The translations under genes were made by a program, and so were the position numbers. A model generated the notes under the pieces. The model worked only from the letters and a program-made list of their open reading frames with translations. It did no database searches and had not been told where the DNA came from. Below, piece after piece: positions 45,384-53,874 of a stretch of 64,000 nucleotides of DNA (position 1 is its first letter; each line of letters begins with the position of its first letter). The stretch is taken from contig CAVZTE010000003.1 of assembly GCA_963778165.1 (NCBI GenBank), positions 558,001 to 622,000 of the forward strand, given 5' to 3'. Source of the stretch: Bog-756 sp963778165. Its GTDB lineage: Bacteria > Actinomycetota > Acidimicrobiia > Acidimicrobiales > RAAP-2.

Positions 45384-46030
45384 TCAGCATAGAGCTATGG
45401 TATTCATGGAGGCCAGACAAGTGAATCCGTGGCACGTTCCGCCCGGGGCCACCTGGCTGGCCGGCGGAGGGGTGACCTTGACCGGTACGCCGTAGTGAGA
45501 GAGGTCGAGGGTCATGGAAATGGTGGTGGGCAACCGGGACTCCGGCCCCAGACTCTGCTGTCGGATGTTCATCTCATAGTTCATCTGGCGAAGCAACCCT
45601 GACGAATCAACCCAGAAGTCCACAGTGACCGGGACACAGCCGAGCATCTGGCGGGCCTGTCGAACCTGTGCCGGGGAAGCCTCACTCGGAACCGATCCGG
45701 GACAGTGGGATGTGGGCCCGGAAATGGGTGGCCTCGACCCCACCGGTCCTCGCCGTCCCGATGGTCGGAGATGGACGAGGCATGAGAGTCCAGCAGCTCC
45801 AGCAGGGTGGCGGGATGCGGAGGACCGGGGGAAGCCGAGGAAGGAGCCGAAGAGGGTGACAGCCGGAGTCGCCGGACCAGGTCGTCTCGGACCACGTAGG
45901 TGCGGTACCGCCTCCGAGGACCGTAGCGGGGAGCAGCGGCCCGAAGTCTGCGTCATAGACATCGTGGCCGACGAAGATGTACTTCGACTGGTCAGCACGA
46001 CCGAGTCTGGCTGGTCATCTCGCCGCTGAC
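45384..46030 (-). pseudogene. Decayed or frame-broken hypothetical exported protein
   Basis: Only pieces in different frames read as protein: a first piece YIFVGHDVYDADFGPLLPA near 45985-45930, a second ATLLELLDSHASSISDHR near 45800, and a third VPVTVDFWVDSSGLLRQMNYEM with TISMTLDLSHYGVPVKV at 45640-45450. The last resembles the C-terminal half of LppX/LprG-type lipoproteins (xFWVDxxGLLRxM). No continuous frame joins them, so this is a pseudogene or a region with several sequence errors. Confidence 0.35.
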
Positions 46031-46389
46031 TCGAAGTCCATGAGTACGCACCGTCGATGTCATGGTGGTGGGCCCTTGGGCTTGCGACTCATGGTCAGGC
46101 TGGAGTCGATGTCGGCGGAACCTCGTGCCACGGTGGTCCGGTAGAAGTGAGGGCGATGGTCCCTGTCGACCGTCCCACTGGGAAGCCTGGCCGGCGGAGC
46201 CGCATGCCGCCCCACATCAGGACCAACAAGGCCTACGGCCCCGGCTAATGCCGATTCGCCTCGCCTCATCCGCTGAACGTCCATGACGCCTGCCCCGCCT
46301 GCTCTAGATTGTCCCTCTCAGAGGCTACGTGAGTAGTGCGAGATCACGAGGCGTCAGACCGAGGCCGTCGGTCGGCAGGGCGCCCCCCG
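46031..46389. other. Intergenic stretch, no gene seen
   Basis: About 360 bases without a supported coding frame or RNA gene. Short frames here are Arg/Pro-rich and typical of chance open frames in high-GC DNA. Confidence 0.35.
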
Positions 46390-46803
46390 TTACCTGGGGT
46401 CGAGGGCCACCACGGGAATGACCCGATCGGTGGCCTTCTCGTAGTCGCCGAAGCCCGGGTACCGGCTGACCTGCTCGGCGAAGATGCGATCCCGCTCGCT
46501 CCTCTCCAAGGGCGTGGCCACCACGTCCACCGTGTCGGTACCCACCTCGATGGAGACATCGGGATGAGCCAGCAGGTTGTAGTACCAGTCGGGGTTGGTC
46601 GGTGCCCCGGCCTTGGAGGCGAACACGTACTTGCGCTTGCCATCCTCCATATACATCATCGGGTTGACCCGGGCTGCCCCGGACTTGGCCCCGACCGTGT
46701 GGAGCAACAGCATTGGCGCCCCTTCGAACTGCCCCGCCACCTTGCCGCCATTGCTCCGGAACTCCTCGATGATCTTCGAGTTGAAGTCGTCCATGTCACT
46801 CAT
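46390..46803 (-). CDS. Deazaflavin (F420)-dependent nitroreductase family protein
   Basis: A 137-residue split-barrel protein from ATG 46803 (GGAGC upstream). MLLLHTVGAKSGAARVNPMMYM and YVFASKAGAPTNPDWYYNLLAHPDVSIEVG are Ddn-family signatures, with the NPDWYYNL motif at the deazaflavin site. It is the second such protein in the window, supporting F420 use. It is also related to proteins that reduce quinones and nitroimidazoles in mycobacteria. Confidence 0.85.
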   Translation of the reverse strand: MSDMDDFNSKIIEEFRSNGGKVAGQFEGAPMLLLHTVGAKSGAARVNPMMYMEDGKRKYVFASKAGAPTNPDWYYNLLAHPDVSIEVGTDTVDVVATPLERSERDRIFAEQVSRYPGFGDYEKATDRVIPVVALDPR

Positions 46804-47016
46804 GTGGTGCTCCTTCGGTCGAATGCGGGATGGCGCCTGGCCGAACCCATCGGACTCCGCCTTCGGTGGCCATCCTATGACCCGGGCTCCGAGGCCGGAG
46901 CCACCCCACTCCCCCACTGCTCCTCTCCGGCGCCTCTCCCCTGCGCCGGCCCACCATGGCCGGATGCTGCCGCACCGCCACCCCGACGGCGGTAACCTCG
47001 AGCCAGGAATACGGCC

Positions 47017-47268
47017 ATGGAATTCGAACCCGACGATCTCAGCTTCGACGACCTCTACAACGACGAGGCCTACTTCCGCACCTGCGGCAAGTGCGGAGCG
47101 AGGACCACGCCACGTTGGTCGGAGTCGGCCTGCCTCGAGGAGGCCCGGCGGTACGGATGGCGACGGGTGGCGGCCTCCGACCGGCCCGGCGCCCGGCGGA
47201 TGGATCTCTGCGGGATGTGCGCCGACGAGGCCGGTCTCGGGCCGCCCCTGGCCCGCTGGGGCTATTGA
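47017..47268 (+). CDS. Small zinc-ribbon protein
   Basis: An 83-residue acidic protein with one CGKC pair near residue 23 and a CGMC pair near residue 65, spaced as a zinc ribbon. Its stop is shared with the TTG start of the methyltransferase gene (TTGA), so the two are coupled. It might support metal handling or protein contact for that enzyme. No family is recognised. Confidence 0.6.
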   Translation: MEFEPDDLSFDDLYNDEAYFRTCGKCGARTTPRWSESACLEEARRYGWRRVAASDRPGARRMDLCGMCADEAGLGPPLARWGY

Positions 47269-48021
47269 ACCAGCCGGCGGGTGACGTCGACTACGGCGTC
47301 CATGGCACCGGTTACAACATCCGGCGCCGTACCGACCCCGAAATCGCCGCCCACGTCCACCGGGCCTTGGGCCCCGCCCGCCGGGTGCTCAACGTGGGGG
47401 CCGGGGCCGGCTCCTACGAACCGGTCGGACGGCTGGTGGTGGCGATCGAGCCCTCGCTCTCGATGATCGCCCAACGCCCGGACCCCTCGGCTCCGGTGGT
47501 CCGGGCCGTGGCCGGAGCACTCCCGCTCGGTGACGACGCCGTCGATGCCTCCATGGCCATGGTCACCGTGCACCAGTGGCCCGACCTGACCGTCGGCCTG
47601 CAGGAGATGAAGCGGGTCACCCGGGGCCCGGTGGTCATCCTGACCTTCGACGGCCCGGCGTTGCGAAAGCTCTGGCTGGCCGAGTACGTGCCGGAGCTCT
47701 ACGACGTGGAGGAGTCCCGCCTCCCGAGCATCGAGGCCGTCGCCGGGGCCCTGGGTCCGGACTCGGTGGTGCTCCCGGTGCCGGTGCCCTTCGAGTGCGT
47801 GGACGGGTTCACCGAGGCCTTCTACGGGCGCCCCGAGGCCTTCCTCGACCCTGACGTCCGGGCCTCCCAGTCAGCCTGGAGCTTCGTCGATCCCGAGGTC
47901 CAAGCAGGAGTTCGTGCAGCGACTGGCCGACGATCTGGTCAGCGGGCGGTGGGACCGCAGACACGGCCACCTTCGGCATCAGGATCACTTCGACGGGGCC
48001 CTCCGGCTGGTCGTGGGGTAG
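47265..48021 (+). CDS. SAM-dependent methyltransferase, one frame change
   Basis: About 250 residues from TTG 47265. The SAM loop reads VLNVGAGAGSYEPVG, then VAIEPSLSMIAQRP, GALPLGDDAVDASMAMVTVHQWPD and RVTRGPVVILTFD, a Methyltransf_11 layout. One extra base near 47900 shifts the frame; beyond it the other frame continues as KQEFVQRLADDLVSGRW and ends in FDGALRLVVG at TAG 48019-48021. The distal half is intact, so a sequence error is the likely cause. The substrate is unknown. Confidence 0.75.
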
Positions 48022-48039
48022 CGAGCGGCCCTGTCGCCG

Positions 48040-48663
48040 TCAGGGCCAGGGATGCCGGTCGGCGTCGATGACCGTCACCAGCGAGTGCAGATCGGCCGGC
48101 ACCACCCTCTGGAGCTTCCTCACCGAAGGGGCCGGTGTACCGATGTTCACCCAGCCCAGCAGCTGCTCGTGTTCGGTCAGTCCGAACAGGGCCCGCACCG
48201 GTTCGGTGTCCAGTACCGCGGCGCTCTTCCACACCGCGCCGTAGCCCAGGGCCACCGCCGCCAGCACCACGGCATAGCCGGTGCACGATGCCGAGGCCAC
48301 CTGCTCCCACACCGGCACATTCGACGACGGATCGGGCGAGGCGATCAGGGCCACCGAACACGGGGCGGCGAAGGCCTTGCCCCGCATCTTGGCCACCACG
48401 GCCTCGGGGAGGTCGTCGCCCCGTAGCTGATGGAGGCCGGCCACCAGTGCGTCGCCCAGTCGGTCCCGGCCCGCCCCGGTGACCACGGCGAAGCGCCAGG
48501 GTTGGAGCCCTCCGTGGTCGGGCACGGTGGTGGCCGTCCCGAGGATCATGTTCAGGGCCCGCTCGTCGGGAGGAGAGCCGTCTCGGGCCGGCTCCGCCCG
48601 GGGAGCCGACAACCCCTCGATCAACGGCTCTCGCGCCGATCCGTCGGGAACAGTCGTGGTCAT
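48040..48663 (-). CDS. Nitroreductase family FMN-dependent oxidoreductase
   Basis: A 207-residue protein from ATG 48663. TTVPDHGGLQPWRFAVVTGAG is the FMN-phosphate-contact segment, and the rest (ASASCTGYAVVLAAVALGYGAVWKSAAV, then LLGWVNIGTPA) follows the YdjA/NfnB layout. Such enzymes reduce nitro or quinone compounds with NAD(P)H as dimers. The actual substrate is unknown. It lies downstream of htrA on the same strand. Confidence 0.8.
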   Translation of the reverse strand: MTTTVPDGSAREPLIEGLSAPRAEPARDGSPPDERALNMILGTATTVPDHGGLQPWRFAVVTGAGRDRLGDALVAGLHQLRGDDLPEAVVAKMRGKAFAAPCSVALIASPDPSSNVPVWEQVASASCTGYAVVLAAVALGYGAVWKSAAVLDTEPVRALFGLTEHEQLLGWVNIGTPAPSVRKLQRVVPADLHSLVTVIDADRHPWP

Positions 48664-48773
48664 GGTCGTGGGCCTACCCTCTCTGGGCGGTGGGATCGCC
48701 GAATGCACCACCGAGCGTAGGGGCACCACCCGGGGACCGTGCCAATTGCCGGCAGTCGGTTCCCGGGGGGCCC

Positions 48774-50279
48774 TCACCCTCCTTGCAGCTGTTGCTCCTG
48801 CGAGTTCGAGGTCAAGGTGGCCGTCAAGCTCTTCCGGGCCTGGCCCCGGAACAGTCCGATGGTGACGGTCTGGCCCGGTTTGTCGGCCTGGACCGCCGTG
48901 GCCAGCTGGTCGGCGCTGGTGATGGCCTTCCCGTCCAGGGAGACGATCACATCGCCCTCCTGCAGCCCGGCGCTCTCCGCCGGTGAGCCGCTCTCCACCT
49001 GGATGACCACAGCCCCGTGGACCGGCACGAAGTTGTAGGCGCTGCGCAATGACGTGGTCAGGGTCTCGATCTGGACGCCCAGGTAGCCCGTCCCGCTGGG
49101 ACCGGCATTGCCGATCGAGCGGCTCCGCAGCTCCGGGAGCAGTTGGGTGATCCGGTTGGAGGGAATGGCGAATCCGATGTCCTGGGCCTGCGAGGTGCCG
49201 TCGGCACTGGAGGCCACCGCGGTGTTCATCCCGATCACCATGCCCGAGCTGTCCACCAACGGGCCCCCGGAGTTTCCCGGGTTGATGGCGGCGTCGGTCT
49301 GGATCATGTTGTTGAGGGTCTCGGTGCTGCTGGCGGTGGAGTCGGTGGCCTGCACCGTGCGGCCCTTGGCCGAGATGATGCCCTGGGTGACGGTGGGGGT
49401 CCCGGCTGACAGCCCGAGGGCGTTGCCGATGGCCACCACGGCGTCGCCCACCTGAATGTTGTCCGAGTCGCCGTAGGCCACGGTGGGCAAGTTGGACTGG
49501 TTCTGGATCTGCAGCAGGGCCACGTCGTCGGCCGGGTCGGTTTCGATCAGGGTGGCGGGCAGCGCCTTGAGACTGCCGTACAACGTGACGGTGATGGTGG
49601 TGGCCCCGGAGATGACGTGATTGTTGGTGACCACTTCCCCGTTCGAGCTGATGATCATCCCGGTCCCCTGATCCTCTTGCACCCCACCCGGGCCCGTACC
49701 GAAGAGCGAGTCTGATTCCGGCTCGGGAGATTTGGCATCGATCGACACCACCGCCGGCAGGACCTTGTCGATCACCGTCTCGATGTTGGCGGTGCCGTTG
49801 AGGAGGGCCGGACCGGCGGAGATCTCCTTGACCGTGGTGGTACCGCCCCCGTGCTCCGAGGCCACCACGATCCCCCCACCGATCAACGCACCGACCAGCG
49901 AAGCGGCCAGGACCGCCACCATCCACAGCCACATGGGGGCCTGGCGGCGCGAACGGTCGGAGGTGCCTTCCGACCTCGTGGGGGACACCGGTCCCCACAC
50001 GGGAACCGCCGACACCGGCACCGTGGCCACGGTGGGCTGCGTGGCCGCAGTCGGCAAGGTGGTGATCGGCACCGGCGGCGGCACCGGGGGAACGTGCGAC
50101 TCCCCCATCTCCCCCGCCACCGGTCCGAGCGGCAGCGCCGCCCCCGGCGCGGTCCCGGGCGCCTGGGAGTGGGATGGCGAGGAGAGGACCTCGTCGTCAG
50201 ACCCGTTCACACCCGTTTTCCCCACCCCTGACGGCTCGTGCGCCTCCGGCGGTGGGCCGTCGACTTCGGAATGCTCCAT
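48774..50279 (-). CDS. htrA: HtrA/DegP-like membrane-anchored serine protease
   Basis: A 501-residue protease for envelope protein quality control. Residues 1-115 form a Pro/Thr-rich cytoplasmic part, 116-141 the single membrane helix (MWLWMVAVLAASLVGALIGG), and the trypsin-like domain follows with His221 (NNHVISGA), Asp252 (DDVALLQI) and Ser337 (NPGNSGGPL), all intact. A PDZ domain fills the C-terminus (SGSPAESAGLQEGDVIVSLDG). The layout matches mycobacterial PepD/HtrA. The divergent promoter region upstream contains a GAGATATCTC palindrome. Confidence 0.92.
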   Translation of the reverse strand: MEHSEVDGPPPEAHEPSGVGKTGVNGSDDEVLSSPSHSQAPGTAPGAALPLGPVAGEMGESHVPPVPPPVPITTLPTAATQPTVATVPVSAVPVWGPVSPTRSEGTSDRSRRQAPMWLWMVAVLAASLVGALIGGGIVVASEHGGGTTTVKEISAGPALLNGTANIETVIDKVLPAVVSIDAKSPEPESDSLFGTGPGGVQEDQGTGMIISSNGEVVTNNHVISGATTITVTLYGSLKALPATLIETDPADDVALLQIQNQSNLPTVAYGDSDNIQVGDAVVAIGNALGLSAGTPTVTQGIISAKGRTVQATDSTASSTETLNNMIQTDAAINPGNSGGPLVDSSGMVIGMNTAVASSADGTSQAQDIGFAIPSNRITQLLPELRSRSIGNAGPSGTGYLGVQIETLTTSLRSAYNFVPVHGAVVIQVESGSPAESAGLQEGDVIVSLDGKAITSADQLATAVQADKPGQTVTIGLFRGQARKSLTATLTSNSQEQQLQGG

Positions 50280-50479
50280 GCTCTGACTCCTCGAACGTGC
50301 CCTGCCGCCGGTTGCCGCCTCTTCCGTGGTCGGACCACCGTCCGGAGATATCTCAATATCGTACGATGGCCGCCATTCCTTAAACCCGCATTTCAGAGGG
50401 TTCTTAACCCCTTCTTAGGGCGCCGCCGAAAACCTTCGTTCCCGTACCTGCCCCCTTCGGCAGTAGCCTGTCCGCCGGT
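50280..50479. promoter_or_regulatory. Divergent promoter region of htrA with repeats
   Basis: AT-rich for this genome. It contains the ten-base palindrome GAGATATCTC (50345-50354), two direct repeats CTTAAACCC (50379-50387) and CTTAACCCC (50403-50411) 24 bases apart, and a GGGTT-CTT-AACCC hairpin (50398-50410). Envelope-stress proteases are often controlled by response regulators or ECF sigma factors that bind such repeats; the regulator here is unknown. Confidence 0.4.
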
Positions 50480-51810
50480 ATGGCCCATCGCATCGAAGTC
50501 GAACTCACCAGCCAGACAGCGGACTCCAGTTGGACCTGGCGCGCTGCCGGGGCCAAGCAGCCACGCGGGACCGTCGATGCCGCCCTGGTGCCGGAGGGCT
50601 CCGGCGTCGGCTCGGTGCTCCGCGCCGAGGTGGAGACCACCCTCGACGGCACCACCGTGACCGCCCTCCTACCGCCCAAGGGCAAGGCTGTGCCCCGCCC
50701 GGTCGAGAGGATCGAGGTGGTGGGGACCCCGCAGAGCGGACCCGATGTCAACGTGGTGTTGGCCGGCAAGGGCAAGCGGCGTCGGGACGAGCGCTCGGAC
50801 GGCCCACGCGAGGGAAGTAGGCGGCCCCGCTCCGAGGGCTCCGACCGGGGCCCCCGCAAGGACTCGGGTTCCCGTTCCGGCCCGAGGGATCGCAGCGATG
50901 CCCCCCGGCGGGACGGCACCGCAGCCGGTGCCGCCGGCAGTGATGGTGCCGCCCGTCGCCGGACGGGCCCGGCCCGGCCCGGTGGGCGCGAGTCGGGTGG
51001 GCGCGAGTCGGGTGGTCGGGACAACCCCCGCCGTTTGGCCGCCTCGACGACCTACCGCAATGCCGCCCTGGCCACCCTCCAGCCCGAACAATTCCCGTAG
51101 CCGAGCAGCTCCTGCGGGGCGGGATCCCCTCGGTGCGCCAGGCCATCGAAGAGCAGAACGCCCGGGCCCGGGCCGAGAGCCGGACCGAGGTCACCCCGGG
51201 CCCGCTGCTGGCCATGGCCGAGCAGCTCCTCCCCCTCATCAGCCTGGCCACGTGGAAGGACCGGGCCTCGGTGGCCCGTGCCGCCGGCAAGGACGTGCCG
51301 CTGCGGGAGCTCCGCTCCATCGTGGCTTCCTCCTCCACCGTGACCCTCGACGACGAGGGAAGCGAGATGGCCACGGCCCTGCGGGCCTCGCTCACCCAAC
51401 GGGTGACCGCCCTCCGGGAGCGGTGGGTGGAACGGATCACCTCGGCGCTCGACGCCGGCCGGGTGGTCGACGCGGTGAGGGCCTCGATCCGGCCGCCCGA
51501 GCCCGCCACCCGACTCTCCGCCGAACTGGCGGTGCGGTTGGCCGACGCCGCCGGCCAGGCCATGTCCAGCGAGACACCGGCGGCGGAGTGGCTGGCCCTG
51601 TTGGAAGTGGTGGTGGACTCGCCGGTCCGACGGACGGTCAAGCCGGCCGGCCTGCCCACCGGCGCCGACGAGAGCTTGCTGGCGGCGGCCCGCAAGGCAT
51701 CGGGCTACGTGCCCGAGCTGGCCCGCCTGATGGGCATACCCATCCCGCCGCCTCCCGGTCCCCGCCGGCCGGTACCGGCCCGCTCCACGCCCAGCCGTCG
51801 GGCGTCCTGA
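50480..51810 (+). CDS. Hypothetical basic protein with low-complexity linker, one frame change
   Basis: ATG 50480 opens a protein with an N-terminal beta-rich domain of about 95 residues (MAHRIEVELTSQTADSSWTWRA is its beginning), then a long Arg/Gly/Ser/Asp-rich linker with RESGGRESGGRD repeats. At about 51095 the first frame stops at TAG, while another frame continues as VAEQLLRGGIPSVRQAIEEQ, a helical domain ending in a basic Pro-rich tail at 51810. Joined, about 440 residues. The RGG-like linker suggests nucleic acid binding. No family is recognised. Confidence 0.6.
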
Positions 51811-51820
51811 GTACCTGAGC

Positions 51821-52297
51821 TCAGCCGATCTCCCGGTGCATGGTCAGCATCCTGGCCTTGAACCCGGCCGACTCGTAGAAGTTCTTCGCCCCCCGGTCCC
51901 CCGGTAGGGCGGTCCCGTCCACCCACCGGCAGCCCCGCTCCTCCAGCCAGGACAGCTGGGCCTCCATCAGGGCCCGGCCCAGTCCCACCCCCCGGGCCTC
52001 GGGTTCGACGTAGCAGGCATCGAGCACCCCATGACGGCCGTGGCCGCCCCGGTCCTCCAGATGGCACAGGGCGAACCCTGTGACCGCCTGGTCCAGGGTC
52101 CCGGCCAGTACCAGCGCCTCCCCGTCGCCCAACAACTGGCTGAGCCGGGTCGCACTTCCCTCCGGGCCGTGCCCGCCGTCTTCGGGATCGATCAACAGCG
52201 GTCCACCCCGCTGGGACACCACCGCTTCGACCAACTCGTCGGCCAGCTCCACCAGTCGGGGCAGGTCGTCAGCGACGGCCGGCCTCACCGCCTCCAT
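51821..52297 (-). CDS. GNAT family N-acetyltransferase
   Basis: A 158-residue protein from ATG 52297 (TTG 52303 is an alternative). Motif A is VLDACYVEPEARGVGLGRALMEA with RGVGLG, followed by CRWVDGTALPGDRGAKNFYESAGF. The domain is complete. The substrate is unknown. It converges on the gene at 50480-51810, with ten bases between the stops. Confidence 0.8.
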   Translation of the reverse strand: MEAVRPAVADDLPRLVELADELVEAVVSQRGGPLLIDPEDGGHGPEGSATRLSQLLGDGEALVLAGTLDQAVTGFALCHLEDRGGHGRHGVLDACYVEPEARGVGLGRALMEAQLSWLEERGCRWVDGTALPGDRGAKNFYESAGFKARMLTMHREIG

Positions 52298-52332
52298 GGG
52301 CAACCTGGTGCGCCCGGACCGCGGGCCCCGGG

Positions 52333-52902
52333 CTAGGAGCGTTCATCGAGGAGCTGGTCCACCCGGCTGAGGATGGTCCGTCGCCCCCGGGTGGACGCCT
52401 CGTAGGCCCGCACCGACACCAACTCGGACCGGTTGAGGCCGTCGAGCCGTTGGACCACCTGGGATGCCGACAGGGTGTCGAACCCCGGGATGGACAGCGT
52501 GGACACCTCCGGCACGTGACCGTTGGCCGCCGGGGGCTGGATCCGCACCGGCGGTTGGTGGGGCGTCGGTACGCCCCTGGGGCCGGCCGGGGTGGACGTT
52601 CCTGCCCCGGTGGGCCCAGGGGGCCGGGGCGGGGTGGCAGAGGATCTACCCGGGATGAGCCCGGCCGAACGGCGCTTGACCTCGTCGGTTCCGGCCTGGA
52701 CCACGAACTGTCCCACCGCTCGGGCCGAGGAGACCTTCACGCCCAAACGCTCCTTGCCCCGCGCCGCCAGCTTGGGCAGCTCCTCCACCACGGTCACGGC
52801 AAAGCCGGCGGGCACGTACACGAACAGCTCGAGGAGCCGTTCGTTCAGTGGCGTGTCATCAGTTGGAGTGCCCTCGGATGGGGCTTCATGCGGATCGGCC
52901 AT
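52333..52902 (-). CDS. Hypothetical protein with C-terminal helical domain
   Basis: A 189-residue protein from ATG 52902. The N-terminal part (LLELFVYVPAGFAVTVVEEL, then ARGKERLGVKVSSARAVGQFVVQ) is amphipathic and may touch the membrane. A Pro-rich linker follows. The C-terminal FDTLSASQVVQRLDGLNRSELVSVRAYE is a conserved helix-turn-helix-like helical hairpin found at the end of several actinobacterial envelope proteins. It is 11 bases from the DUF4193 gene on the same strand. Confidence 0.6.
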   Translation of the reverse strand: MADPHEAPSEGTPTDDTPLNERLLELFVYVPAGFAVTVVEELPKLAARGKERLGVKVSSARAVGQFVVQAGTDEVKRRSAGLIPGRSSATPPRPPGPTGAGTSTPAGPRGVPTPHQPPVRIQPPAANGHVPEVSTLSIPGFDTLSASQVVQRLDGLNRSELVSVRAYEASTRGRRTILSRVDQLLDERS

Positions 52903-52913
52903 GTCGGCTCCCG

Positions 52914-53393
52914 TCACACGCAGTCGCGGCAGAGCATCTTCTTCCGGTCCGCCAGTTGGTTCGGGTGCTTGACCAAGAAGCACGACCGGCACACGAACTC
53001 GCCGGGTTGCTTGGGCAGCACCCGTTCCACACCGTCACCGGTGCGGTCCTCCGGCTCGGGGGTGTCCTCGTCGTCCTCGACCTCTTCGACCACGAGGCGT
53101 TCCTTGAGGATGGTGTCCAGGCTGGCCTCGACGTCTTCGTCGTCGGGCTCCTCCTCGTCTTCCTCCTCGGACTCCTCGCCGGCCTTGGTCGCCACCTTGG
53201 CACCGACCTCGGGGATGTCGGGGATCTCGGGGACCTCTTCGTCGTCCTCTTCGACCACGACAACGTCGGCGTCGTCATCGTCGGGGAGCGCCAGGGCGTC
53301 GTCTTCGGCGATCAGGTCGTCATCGACCAACTCATCGAGGTCTTCCTCGATCAGTTCATCAGGTCCGTCGACTTCGTCGAGTTCTTGGGGCAT
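52914..53393 (-). CDS. DUF4193 acidic zinc-binding protein
   Basis: A 159-residue protein, very acidic in the first 110 residues (runs of Asp/Glu), then the DUF4193 core ILKERLVVEEVEDDED and PGEFVCRSCFLVKHPNQLAD with C-terminal MLCRDC. The two Cys pairs bind zinc. The family is actinobacteria-specific with unknown role; its charge suggests a contact with basic proteins or RNA polymerase, which is a guess. Confidence 0.85.
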   Translation of the reverse strand: MPQELDEVDGPDELIEEDLDELVDDDLIAEDDALALPDDDDADVVVVEEDDEEVPEIPDIPEVGAKVATKAGEESEEEDEEEPDDEDVEASLDTILKERLVVEEVEDDEDTPEPEDRTGDGVERVLPKQPGEFVCRSCFLVKHPNQLADRKKMLCRDCV

Positions 53394-53874
53394 CTCGGTC
53401 TTTCAGTGGTGAGTTGGCCGGGAGCATAGACGGTCCGGCGCGGTCGTCGTTCACTGGAGGGTGCCCCGCCTCAGTGGGCGGTGCGTGGGGTGGGTCCGGT
53501 CCGGCCGGGCCGTATATTCATCGGTCGGTCGGGGCCTCCGGCCACGCCGACATCGCTCGGTTCGCCGACTGTCCGGCATGGCCGGCCGGCCCGGTACTGG
53601 GCCATGCCGAGGCGGTCGGACCCAGGGGTCTTTGGCACCATTTCCCCGCTACCTCCGACTTGCGCCGCTGGTCTCGGGGGAATGTTTTCTACTCGATCCC
53701 CTGGGCCTCCCTCCGCCTCTCACAGCATCCCCCCCTCGAGCCGAACCGTCCGACGAATCGTGCGGAATCACCACGAGGAGCGAGTGGGACTGGGCGAACG
53801 ATAGGCCACGAGCACCGCCGCTCGTCAAATGCCATCCAACGCTCGTTACCTGGGCGTTTGGGCAATCGCCCAGG
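53394..53874. other. Intergenic stretch, no gene seen
   Basis: About 480 bases between two leftward genes. Frames here have no protein-like composition. It presumably holds the promoter of the DUF4193 gene. Confidence 0.35.

Noticed and set aside
48664..49998. Upstream extension of the nitroreductase frame
   Set aside because: It overlaps htrA antisense-phase sequence on the same strand and is not protein-like; the nitroreductase starts at ATG 48663.
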